Positions 26,675 through 34,385 of a stretch of 64,000 bases of DNA are shown here, piece by piece. The number at the start of each line of letters is the position of its first letter. Within the stretch, counting starts at the first letter, position 1. Source of the stretch: DATNPX01 sp036702975 (GTDB taxonomy: Bacteria > Cyanobacteriota > Vampirovibrionia > Obscuribacterales > Obscuribacteraceae); contig DATNPX010000012.1 in assembly GCA_036702975.1 (NCBI GenBank), positions 62,001 to 126,000 of the forward strand, given 5' to 3'. Both the position numbers and the translations under genes were made by a program. Below the pieces are notes generated by a model that searched no databases, was not told where the DNA came from, and was given only the letters and a program-made list of their open reading frames with translations.

Positions 26675-26782
26675 TCCGCACGGATTACGCCGGCGCTATT
26701 AATGCAGTTTAGTGCAAAAACTAATACAATTTTCAATTCAAAGGCGGCAACTGACACTAAATCTCAAGAGGGTGAGCCTAAT

Positions 26783-27295
26783 ATGACGACCAAAGAGCTG
26801 ACAACCCATTCTTACACAACACGTATCGACATTCCCGAAAACACCAGAACACAAGCCATCGCGCTTCTGAACACGACATTGGCTGCATCGCTAGACATCT
26901 GGTCACAAACCAAACAAGCCCATTGGAACGTAAAGGGTAAAGATTTCTATCAACTGCACCTTCTCTTCGACGATGTCGCTGACGCACTTTATCCGCACAT
27001 CGATTTGATCGCTGAGCGCATTACTGCACTCGGCGGAGTCGCTCACGGAACCGTTAGGAACAGCGCAAAGAACTCGTTGTTGCAAGAGTATCCTGACACT
27101 GAAAAAATGGCAGAAGAGGATCATCTCAACGCTCTTGCAGATCGTTTAGCTGCATATGCTAAGCATGTTCGTGAGTCAGCCAGCAAGGCTTCCGACTGGA
27201 ATGAACAAGACACCAACGATCTCTACATTGAGATCTCGCGTGAAGTCGACAAGAAACTGTGGTTCATTGAAGCCCATCTTCAACGTCATCGCTAA
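26783..27295 (+). CDS. dps: Dps family DNA-protection ferritin
   Basis: 170 residues from ATG 26783, which is preceded by GAGGGTGAG; the frame also extends to 26702. Dps proteins form dodecamers that bind DNA and oxidise iron with peroxide. The signature is clear: QTKQAHWNVKGKDFYQLHLL and DLIAERITALGG carry the ferroxidase His, Asp and Glu residues shared between subunits. LWFIEAHLQ closes helix D. Direct repeats upstream suggest stress or metal control, and a terminator follows. Confidence 0.95.
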   Translation: MTTKELTTHSYTTRIDIPENTRTQAIALLNTTLAASLDIWSQTKQAHWNVKGKDFYQLHLLFDDVADALYPHIDLIAERITALGGVAHGTVRNSAKNSLLQEYPDTEKMAEEDHLNALADRLAAYAKHVRESASKASDWNEQDTNDLYIEISREVDKKLWFIEAHLQRHR

Positions 27296-27333
27296 ACCTT
27301 GTTTGTTCTCGGCTTAAAGAAATAGAGACTGCG

Positions 27334-27372
27334 GAAGAGCTTCGACCTCGTGTCGGGACTCTTCTTCTCTTT
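27334..27372 (+). terminator. Terminator downstream of dps
   Basis: GAAGAG (27334-27339) pairs with CTCTTC (27359-27364), with an inner CGAC/GTCG pair, followed by a T/C-rich tract (TTCTCTTTC). Confidence 0.6.
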
Positions 27373-27390
27373 CTTTCTTCTTCTCTCACT

Positions 27391-28428
27391 GTGAAATATG
27401 CGGGGGTTCGCGTGCGCTCCTACATCTATTGTTATCGCGCTCAGACCATTGGTGCAGCGATATTTGTAGCTTCACTACAAGTGGTGGCAGCTCAATCAGC
27501 ACCATCGGCCCATGAACGCGCATCCATCGAAGCGACGGTACAGCCGAAGAATCAGGCGCAAACATCGTGGTCATCAAAGTCTACAGTAGTCTTAGAATTT
27601 CCCCAAAAAGTTTCCTTGGGTACTCTCTTTTCAATGCACAAGGGACAAAACGTTTCCCGCGTAGGACCAGCTCGCGGCACCGTTTCGGTGCCAGCGGATA
27701 TGAGGTTGGCATTAACCGCTAGCTACGCTCTTCTGAACGACAGAGGCGCAATGGACCTCCTGCCGAAAAATTGCCTGACGAAAATAAATCTCGACCGAGT
27801 TGAAGCGGAGGACGAGAAGCCTTTCGACATATCATTCTTGAAAAAGCAAGAACGACTGGAATTTCTTATCGATAGACAAACTGACATAACAGAAGAGAGC
27901 TTGACCGCGCTTGAGGAACTCAAAAATCTCAAGTGCATTGAGTTGTGGTATGTCGGCTTCAAAGGCACCAAACTCTCAACGCTTGCAAAGTTGCCGAAGC
28001 TTGAAGAACTTGTTCTTGGCTACAATCCGCTTTCACAACCTGCATGGCAGGCTATTGGAACTATGCAGCACCTGAAGAAGCTATCGATCAGTTCGTGTGG
28101 TGCGACAGATCAAGCAATGGTTGAGGTAGGCAAACTCACCAAACTGACTCAACTGAGAATGGGCAAAAATCTCAAAGTTACAAGCCGAGGCTTTGCGAAT
28201 CTAAAAAATTTGAAACAGCTAAACTATCTAGACGTAGAGAATACAACGTTCTGCCTTCAAGATGTCCAATATATTCGTGACATGCCATTGAAGGAGATTC
28301 ACGTCTCAAGCCGCGGATTTAGAAAATCAGACCTGCAACAGCTGAAAAAACAGCTGCCAAAAGCATCCGTTGTCGAATCAGACAAAGTGGACAACGAGAC
28401 TCAATATATATTTTCACCACTGAAGTGA
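27391..28428 (+). CDS. Exported leucine-rich-repeat protein
   Basis: 345 residues. A possible signal segment at about 20-35 (IGAAIFVASLQVVAAQS) suggests export. The C-terminal half is made of leucine-rich repeats: LEELVLGYNPLSQPAWQAI, LKKLSISSCGATDQAMVEV, LTQLRMGKNLKVTSRGFANL and LNYLDVENTTFCLQDVQYI. LRR proteins bind proteins; the partner is unknown. The start is given as GTG 27391 and is uncertain, as it follows a T/C-rich tract without a ribosome binding site. It converges on the kinase gene. Confidence 0.75.
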   Translation: MKYAGVRVRSYIYCYRAQTIGAAIFVASLQVVAAQSAPSAHERASIEATVQPKNQAQTSWSSKSTVVLEFPQKVSLGTLFSMHKGQNVSRVGPARGTVSVPADMRLALTASYALLNDRGAMDLLPKNCLTKINLDRVEAEDEKPFDISFLKKQERLEFLIDRQTDITEESLTALEELKNLKCIELWYVGFKGTKLSTLAKLPKLEELVLGYNPLSQPAWQAIGTMQHLKKLSISSCGATDQAMVEVGKLTKLTQLRMGKNLKVTSRGFANLKNLKQLNYLDVENTTFCLQDVQYIRDMPLKEIHVSSRGFRKSDLQQLKKQLPKASVVESDKVDNETQYIFSPLK

Positions 28429-28442
28429 ATCGATTCCAATCG

Positions 28443-30008
28443 TCACGTTTGACCGGTAATCAACTTTTCGGCACCAAGATCTGCAGTCAACTCTTCAATC
28501 TTTTGGTAGCGATTTTTCGTATCTAACGCGGTCGCTTTGGCGATTATTCGGTCGAGTTCGGGACTAATTTCCACGCCCTTTTGACTGGGTTTGGAAGACG
28601 TAATTGGTTCCGGATCTTCGCCTGTGAAAAGATAATACAGAGTTGCGCCCATTGCATAGATGTCGCTTTGAGTCGATGGACGGCCTCTAAACTGCTCCGG
28701 TGGCAAATAAGCATGTTTTCCGACTACTGTTCCTGTGGCGGTTGATTCCGTCTGTTGGGCGACATTGAAATCCACAAGCTTCAGTACGCCGTCGCTTCCT
28801 AAAATCAGATTATCAGGAGTGAAATCTCTGTGCACTACAGGCGGAGTCAGATTGTGTAGATACTCGAGAGTCAAACACATCTGATGTGCCAATTCTCGTA
28901 TTTGAGATTCTTGCATGCAACCAGACTCGTGAATGATCTTACGCAGCGAATAGCCGTCAATACATTCAAGTACCAGATATCCTCGATGGTCTTCGATGAA
29001 GAAATCGATCAAGCGCACCACGCGAGGATTATCCAGCCGTCTCAGCATAGCAGCTTCATTTTGCATTCGCTCCAGCGCCTGCCGCCTGACATTCACATCG
29101 ACATACACCGGCAAGATGAACTCCTTCAAAACGACAAAATTTTCTGTGCCTCGCTCTCTCGCCAGATATGCTGTTCCCTGGCCACCGACTCCGAGCTGCT
29201 CCAATATCTCGTACAATCCATCATGCAGGATCGCACGCATTGGCAGCGGTGTCAGCCGTTCGCGTTTGGGAGGTGCAGAAAGCGCCTGCATCCAAAGTTC
29301 CGTATAGTTGCTATCTTGCGCGGGAGTCAGCATCTCTATCAAGTGTGCGTCGCGACCGATCTCTTCGCCCCAAGTGTTAATCGCTCTCAGCAGCCGGTCA
29401 CGATCCTCGGTTGTGGCGATTGCACCATACTTGAGATTGATAGTGTTGTCGTTTTGCAGCGACTTGAAACGTATCAGACAATCTTGCTGTGCTGTTTTCC
29501 CTTCCGGATAAAAAGCGTCAATGCGCTCCATATTATGCCAAGCGAGACTCTTGACCCACTTGCGCTTGAATCGATTCCACTCCAGCGCCATGCCGGTAGA
29601 ATTGAAGCGAACATGGGTCGGTGTGGCTACATATGCAGCAAAGCCAGTCAAGCCGATAACGGTGAAGAACCAGGCGAGTGCAGAATAAATTATGCCATTC
29701 ATTGAACCAGCAGCTGTGGCGCCACCAAGTCCAGCAGAGATTCCGCCGGTTCCCATTGCCTCTGAAAAAAGTACGGTGTTAATTACATCCATCACGTGTC
29801 CCGGGCCCCCGAACCCGAAAAAGAGGACAACAAGCGACATGGCGAACCAAGCTTTAAAGGTGCTCCAGGCAGAAAATCTATATTTAATCCATTTCGTCAT
29901 CGCTGCATAAGGATCGTACTTCAGCAGAATTTCGCCTGAATTACGGCGTGATGGCTCCAAGCCGGTGGTATTCTTTCCGTAGATAACGACTTCTGTTTGA
30001 TCTGTCAT
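28443..30008 (-). CDS. Membrane-anchored Ser/Thr kinase-like protein with DFN in place of DFG
   Basis: 521 residues from ATG 30008, whose ATGA overlaps the stop of the upstream kinase gene. The N-terminal half carries hydrophobic segments (about 40-120), then a region with FNSTGMALEWNRFKRKWVKSLAW. The kinase domain spans about 260-510: LGVGGQGTAYLAR (Gly loop), VVLKEF (Lys), NEAAML (Glu), HRDFTPDN (catalytic loop near 390), VDFNVAQ where DFG is expected, then AYLPPEQFRG. Asp of HRD and Asn are kept, but the loop Lys is Thr and the metal-motif Gly is Asn. It may be active or a pseudokinase partner of its neighbour. Confidence 0.87.
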   Translation of the reverse strand: MTDQTEVVIYGKNTTGLEPSRRNSGEILLKYDPYAAMTKWIKYRFSAWSTFKAWFAMSLVVLFFGFGGPGHVMDVINTVLFSEAMGTGGISAGLGGATAAGSMNGIIYSALAWFFTVIGLTGFAAYVATPTHVRFNSTGMALEWNRFKRKWVKSLAWHNMERIDAFYPEGKTAQQDCLIRFKSLQNDNTINLKYGAIATTEDRDRLLRAINTWGEEIGRDAHLIEMLTPAQDSNYTELWMQALSAPPKRERLTPLPMRAILHDGLYEILEQLGVGGQGTAYLARERGTENFVVLKEFILPVYVDVNVRRQALERMQNEAAMLRRLDNPRVVRLIDFFIEDHRGYLVLECIDGYSLRKIIHESGCMQESQIRELAHQMCLTLEYLHNLTPPVVHRDFTPDNLILGSDGVLKLVDFNVAQQTESTATGTVVGKHAYLPPEQFRGRPSTQSDIYAMGATLYYLFTGEDPEPITSSKPSQKGVEISPELDRIIAKATALDTKNRYQKIEELTADLGAEKLITGQT

Positions 30009-31468
30009 GTACTTGCTTCCCCGGCCACTAATTTTCGCTCTTGCATGCTGCGCCAAACATTGTCAATTTCAGTTATTAGAGCGGCGGCAGATTCAGGTCG
30101 ATCAACAGACTCCATTTCGGTGCATCTGGCGACTAGTTTATCGAGTTCATCAAAGACTTCATCCGACAGTTCTTTCGGATGACTCGCGGAAAGCGCCTCT
30201 GGATCAAGCCCAGTAAGCAGATAGTGAATGGTACCACCGAGCGCATAGATATCACTGGAAGTCGTCGCTTTTCCCCTAAGCTGCTCAGGAGAGATGTACG
30301 CTTGTTTACCGACCAAAGTGCCAGTAGCTGTTCCGACGAATTCATTAGCGGCGCCGAAATCGATCAAGATTAGGTCGTTGTCGTCGCGGCGAACAACGTT
30401 ATCCGGAGTCAAATCTCTGTGCACAATTGGTGGTCGCTGCGTATGCAAATAAGAAAGAATCTCAGCCATCCGCCTGAACCATGGCACCACGACATAGGGA
30501 GGTTGCGGTCCATGCTGTTTCACAAGTTGGCGCAAGTCCTGCCCTTTAATGTATTCGAGGGTGAGATAGTTGCGACCTTCATCTTGAAAGTGATCGAAGA
30601 CCTTAGCAATGTTCGCGTGATCCAATTTGATCAGCAATTGTGCTTCGCGTTGGAACAGCTCAACCGCTTTTGCACGAGAGTGCTCATCAGCATTTGGCGG
30701 TACAACGGCTTCTTTCACCACAACAAGATCCTTGTCGTTCATTTGTGCCAAATAAATGGCCGACAAGCCACCAAAAGCCAATTGACGAACTATACTTAGT
30801 CGCCCATTCTGCAGCGTCTTCCCCGGTTCAAGCGGCACGAAGGAAGTGGCGCTGAATCGACGACTGAGTTCTTCTTCCCACATCTGTGTGTAACTAAATT
30901 GATCCACACCCCGGCTCGAGTTCTGAATGCCGTTCTGTAGCTCGATGAGCGCCGGCGCTCGTTTGCAGTTTTTCCCCCATACTTCAACCGCCAAAAGGAA
31001 CTGTTCAACTGCTGCTTTGTCGAGAAGCTTCAAATCCAATGAAACGTCTCGACCATGGTCGAATGCGAGAGTTATGACTCCTGTTGGGAGACCGTTTTTG
31101 TTGATTTTTCCACCGTTAAATGTCATCAACCGTGCATCAGTTAATTGAGACCAGGCGCGGTCTCTGCGCAAGCCAAGTCGAAAGAGCATAAAAAGCGGGA
31201 AGGCAATACCTTCCTTGCTGATTAGAACTCGGTCGTCTTCGCACATGGCAGAGAGAAAGATCGCCGCAGCAGGAATCGTTGCCAGGATCAAGATAATTCC
31301 AACCGCCACCAGAGCGTTTGCCTCCGGATTGACGAATAGAACCGATAAAAACAGGCCAAGACAAAATGGAATCACGACCGACCAAACGATCATGGTCGTC
31401 ACCATCACAGCCAAACCAACTCTTGCTAATTTCGGTCGATAATTTACTACAAGTTCAAATTCTGCCAC
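30005..31468 (-). CDS. Membrane-anchored Ser/Thr protein kinase
   Basis: 487 residues. Two hydrophobic segments near the N-terminus (about 17-72), a beta-rich spacer, then a protein kinase domain from about 205: LAFGGLSAIYLAQ, VVVKEAV (ATP Lys), FQREAQLL (Glu), HRDLTPDN (about 349), LIDFGAANE and AYISPEQLRG. Catalytic Asp, Asn and DFG are intact; the usual HRDxK Lys is Thr, as in the neighbour. It is the first gene of an overlapping kinase pair that shares domain order, so the pair probably arose by tandem duplication and may signal together. Confidence 0.9.
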   Translation of the reverse strand: MAEFELVVNYRPKLARVGLAVMVTTMIVWSVVIPFCLGLFLSVLFVNPEANALVAVGIILILATIPAAAIFLSAMCEDDRVLISKEGIAFPLFMLFRLGLRRDRAWSQLTDARLMTFNGGKINKNGLPTGVITLAFDHGRDVSLDLKLLDKAAVEQFLLAVEVWGKNCKRAPALIELQNGIQNSSRGVDQFSYTQMWEEELSRRFSATSFVPLEPGKTLQNGRLSIVRQLAFGGLSAIYLAQMNDKDLVVVKEAVVPPNADEHSRAKAVELFQREAQLLIKLDHANIAKVFDHFQDEGRNYLTLEYIKGQDLRQLVKQHGPQPPYVVVPWFRRMAEILSYLHTQRPPIVHRDLTPDNVVRRDDNDLILIDFGAANEFVGTATGTLVGKQAYISPEQLRGKATTSSDIYALGGTIHYLLTGLDPEALSASHPKELSDEVFDELDKLVARCTEMESVDRPESAAALITEIDNVWRSMQERKLVAGEAST

Positions 31469-31771
31469 GCTTGATACCGCCGGTTGGTCACCAGAGTTGC
31501 CTGCATATTCGCTCAGTCAGTGCCTGTCGCCCAAGCCAATTGAAACGCGCCAATAAAATCCCAGCCAGAGCTGTCAAGAGAGCTATTGCCATTCTACCCA
31601 GCGGGCCTGGAACATCTGCGCCTAGAGCGCGACCCTTTCGTAGATGCCGCTCGTGAATCGGACCAAACAGCCCATGATTTCGCGTTTTGAGCAAAGATGA
31701 TTCGTTGTTAATACTTCAATGACTTTATCGGGCCGACACTAAGTTTTGGCCATTTGCATCATGGTTTGGCA
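31469..31771. other. Region upstream of the kinase pair
   Basis: 303 bases. A minus-strand frame 31488-31694 (TTG start, 68 residues, with the hydrophobic stretch MAIALLTALAGILLARF) ends 19 bases before the first kinase. It might be a small membrane protein, but it has no ribosome binding site and I do not call it. Nothing else is evident. Confidence 0.3.
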
Positions 31772-32647
31772 TCAACGCTCTGTCGAGTTCGAACTGTCCA
31801 CAGCGGCAAGCGGTGCCTTTTCCAATAATCGCGCCAACAGCCCGGGGAAGAGAGCTTTGAACCTGTCGGCGAAGACTCCCGGACCGGTCATAATCAATTC
31901 GTGACTACCACCTTTTTCCATTGCCTGAATTATGTCCCGACTGGCGTCTTCAGAGGACATGCTCAGCACTGACCGCATAAGGAATCCGCGCAGATCGTTT
32001 TTCCGGGCGATGAGAGTAGGATTTTTAGCTGCCGACATATTGTTCTTTTCGAAAAACTCAGTGCGAACCCAACCAGGACACACAGTGAGAACGTCGATTC
32101 CCATCTGTGTTACCTCTGTTGCTAGTCCTTCGGAAAACCCGGTCAATGCGAACTTGCTCGAGGCGTAGCAGACACTGCCTGGAAAGGCGATTTTTCCAGC
32201 TACAGAAGCAATGTTCACAATCTTGCCATGCTGCTGTTTGAGAAAGTGAGGCAAGACTTCATAGGTCAGATATAACGGCGCGAAGAAATTCACTCTGAAA
32301 ACGCGGTCCCAATCGGCCGGGGTCAGTTTCATAAAAGTGCCTGGATGACCAAGACCTGCGTTATTTACTACAAAGTCGATCTGCCCGTAACTATCTAGGG
32401 CTGTTTTGGCTAGAAGTTCAACAAGATGCGGATCAGCCGCTAGATCGCCGCAAATTATCTCAGCCTTTCCACCCCTCTCTTCAACGTCACGCTTGGTCGC
32501 TTCCAAGTCGTCGGCAGAACGAGCACAGATCACCAAGCGAGCCTGCCGCTTTTTGGCAAGATCCAACGCCAGCGCCTTACCAATACCACTTGAGGCACCA
32601 GTTATGATACCAGCGCAATTTGCTTGCAAACCCCGTCGCTTAGCCAT
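31772..32647 (-). CDS. Short-chain dehydrogenase/reductase
   Basis: 291 residues. Rossmann-fold NAD(P)-dependent oxidoreductase of the classical SDR family: TGASSGIG cofactor loop near the start, NNAGLG, the catalytic Ser in VNIASVAGK and the YASSK Tyr/Lys pair, followed by CPGWVRTEF. The substrate is unknown. The C-terminal part (SHELIMTGPGVFADRFKALFP) resembles the membrane-associating tail of DHRS7-like members. It is downstream of a receiver-domain gene by 14 bases, probably in one operon. Confidence 0.9.
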   Translation of the reverse strand: MAKRRGLQANCAGIITGASSGIGKALALDLAKKRQARLVICARSADDLEATKRDVEERGGKAEIICGDLAADPHLVELLAKTALDSYGQIDFVVNNAGLGHPGTFMKLTPADWDRVFRVNFFAPLYLTYEVLPHFLKQQHGKIVNIASVAGKIAFPGSVCYASSKFALTGFSEGLATEVTQMGIDVLTVCPGWVRTEFFEKNNMSAAKNPTLIARKNDLRGFLMRSVLSMSSEDASRDIIQAMEKGGSHELIMTGPGVFADRFKALFPGLLARLLEKAPLAAVDSSNSTER

Positions 32648-32661
32648 TGATGTAAGGGGTC

Positions 32662-33081
32662 TTAACCGGCTTTGGTGCGAGGTAACTTGACCACGGTAGC
32701 GGCAACCTTGCGCTTGTTTAGCACACGACGGATCGACTCGGCTAAATCTTTAATTCCGGATGTGCGTTTCATCAGTCCATCAGCATCGGCAAGCAACACT
32801 TTTTCAGCGGCTGAGGAATCGTTGCCACCAAGGACGAGCATAGACGGAGCATTGGCTCCTGATTTGATAGCGCGCACGGTGGCAATGCTCTCAGCATCTA
32901 GCGACTCAGAATCGACGAGAACTACATCAACATTCGCCTGTTGAAGTTGCCAGTTCAGCTCGCAGGCTCTTCCACAGCTGCCTATTAATTCGAACTCTGC
33001 AAACTGCTCTAAATAAAGCATGATATTGATCAGCCTTCCGCAGTCTTGTTCGACAACAAATATCTTTGTGCGCGGGTTCAT
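32662..33081 (-). CDS. Stand-alone response-regulator receiver-like protein
   Basis: 139 residues with the CheY-like order: KIFVVEQD at strand 1, VVLVDSES with the presumed phosphoacceptor Asp, MLVLGGND, and the Lys in DGLMKRTSGIKDLAESIRRVL. There is no output domain, only a basic tail (KRKVAATVVKLPRTKAG). It would relay or bind rather than regulate transcription directly. No histidine kinase is nearby. Transcribed ahead of the SDR gene. Confidence 0.8.
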   Translation of the reverse strand: MNPRTKIFVVEQDCGRLINIMLYLEQFAEFELIGSCGRACELNWQLQQANVDVVLVDSESLDAESIATVRAIKSGANAPSMLVLGGNDSSAAEKVLLADADGLMKRTSGIKDLAESIRRVLNKRKVAATVVKLPRTKAG

Positions 33082-33524
33082 CCTTCAATACCTATTTCTT
33101 TTCTTTCTCTGTTGTAACCGTAAAAAGATAGACGGCGAATTTATGTCAAGGTGCAGCGAAAACCGCATAAAAGAAGCTTAAGCCCACGACACCAAATGTG
33201 ATGCATGGAACCTTTATTCGAATATAACGAAACCCTTAACGAACGATACAAGTGTATACCTTTGCATAAGGAAATAGAACAGTTAAGTACAACAATCGAA
33301 TATGGATCAAATAATGGTTGAGAGCCACTAGCAATGCCGTTTATAGTTTATTGTCAAGAAAACTTGATCAAGTAAACTTAATCAGGTTTTTTGTAACGCC
33401 GGGCTGCAAATGCCATTTTCTCGCTGGACAGTTTTGATGTATATACGATAGGCGGCATATTAAACGCAGATGCTTTCGATAGAAAAAGCATATCCAATGC
33501 ACTCCCAGCGGTGAATTCAGAACT
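33082..33524. other. Intergenic region after nadC
   Basis: 443 bases of AT-rich sequence with no supported gene. It holds a bidirectional terminator-like hairpin at 33363-33392 and the presumed promoter of the receiver gene. Confidence 0.45.
33363..33392 (-). terminator. Terminator-like hairpin downstream of the recQ-nadC unit
   Basis: CTTGATCAAG (33363-33372) and CTTAATCAGG (33377-33386) pair with a 4-base loop and one mismatch. Six T follow on the plus strand and four on the minus strand. Confidence 0.5.
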
Positions 33525-34385
33525 TCAGACAAAAGTGCGGTCGACTTCCAGGCTGTAGTCAATATTTGGAGCGGAATGCGTAAGCGCCCCTATCGAGATA
33601 GCGCTTACGCCCTCAATTAGATAATCATCGATAGTCTCTAAAGATATGCCGCCTGACACCTCGATAAACGCACGTCCAGCAATCAAATTGACCGCTTCTC
33701 TTATTTCGTGCGGTTGCATATTGTCCAGCAGAATGGCATCGGCACCAGCCGCAAGCGCTTCAGCGACGTCATCAAGAGTGGCGGTTTCCACTTCTACCCT
33801 GACACCGGGTCGGGCCGTTTTGGCCAAGGCCACGGCTTTGCCAACGCCGCCGGCGATTGCGATGTGATTGTCTTTGATCAAGAATGCGTCAAACAGTCCG
33901 AAGCGGTGATTGGTGCCTCCGGCGATTTTTACGGCAAGCCGTTGAAAATAACGCATGCCGGGAGTCGTTTTTCGAGTATCGAGAATCGCTATTCCAAATG
34001 GCTTCGCCAGATCGACAAATTTGCGGGTTACGGTGGCGACACCACTCATACGCTGCAAGAAGTTCAGGGCAACACGTTCTCCGGTCATGATGCCGCGAGC
34101 TGGTCCTGTTATCGTGGCAATCTTCGAGCCAACAACTTTCACGTGCTCACCATCGCCATGTATTTGCTTTATTTTGATGCGGCTGTCAACGCGCCGAAAG
34201 ACCTCCTCTGCCACCGACAGTCCGGCAACGATCGTTGTCTCACGACACTCAATTCTGCACTCAGCCTGCATGTTTTCAGGAACGGTCGCAAGCGTAGTGA
34301 TGTCTTCTGATGTGGGTCCAAGATCTTCTTTCAACGCCAGGTCGATGAGAATATTGGTGAATTCTTTTGTTTCTGCCTGAATCAT
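33525..34385 (-). CDS. nadC: Nicotinate-nucleotide pyrophosphorylase (quinolinate phosphoribosyltransferase)
   Basis: 286 residues. Converts quinolinate and PRPP to nicotinate mononucleotide, CO2 and PPi in de novo NAD synthesis. Typical blocks: LKEDLGPTSEDITTLAT, GERVALNFLQRMSGVAT, LDTRKTTPGMRYFQRLAVKI, GGTNHRFGLFDAFLIKDNH, VEVETATLDD, ILLDNMQP, and EVSGGISLETI near the end, with the Arg/Lys/His quinolinate-binding residues. Its ATG overlaps the recQ stop (ATGA), so the two are cotranslated; the functional link between them is not obvious. nadA and nadB are not in the window. Confidence 0.95.
   Translation of the reverse strand: MIQAETKEFTNILIDLALKEDLGPTSEDITTLATVPENMQAECRIECRETTIVAGLSVAEEVFRRVDSRIKIKQIHGDGEHVKVVGSKIATITGPARGIMTGERVALNFLQRMSGVATVTRKFVDLAKPFGIAILDTRKTTPGMRYFQRLAVKIAGGTNHRFGLFDAFLIKDNHIAIAGGVGKAVALAKTARPGVRVEVETATLDDVAEALAAGADAILLDNMQPHEIREAVNLIAGRAFIEVSGGISLETIDDYLIEGVSAISIGALTHSAPNIDYSLEVDRTFV

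Noticed and set aside
28884..29705. Plus-strand open frame of 273 codons
   Set aside because: It is antisense to the kinase gene, has no family signal and no ribosome binding site.
31488..31694. Possible 68-residue membrane protein before the kinase pair
   Set aside because: TTG start with no ribosome binding site. The hydrophobic stretch alone is not enough.
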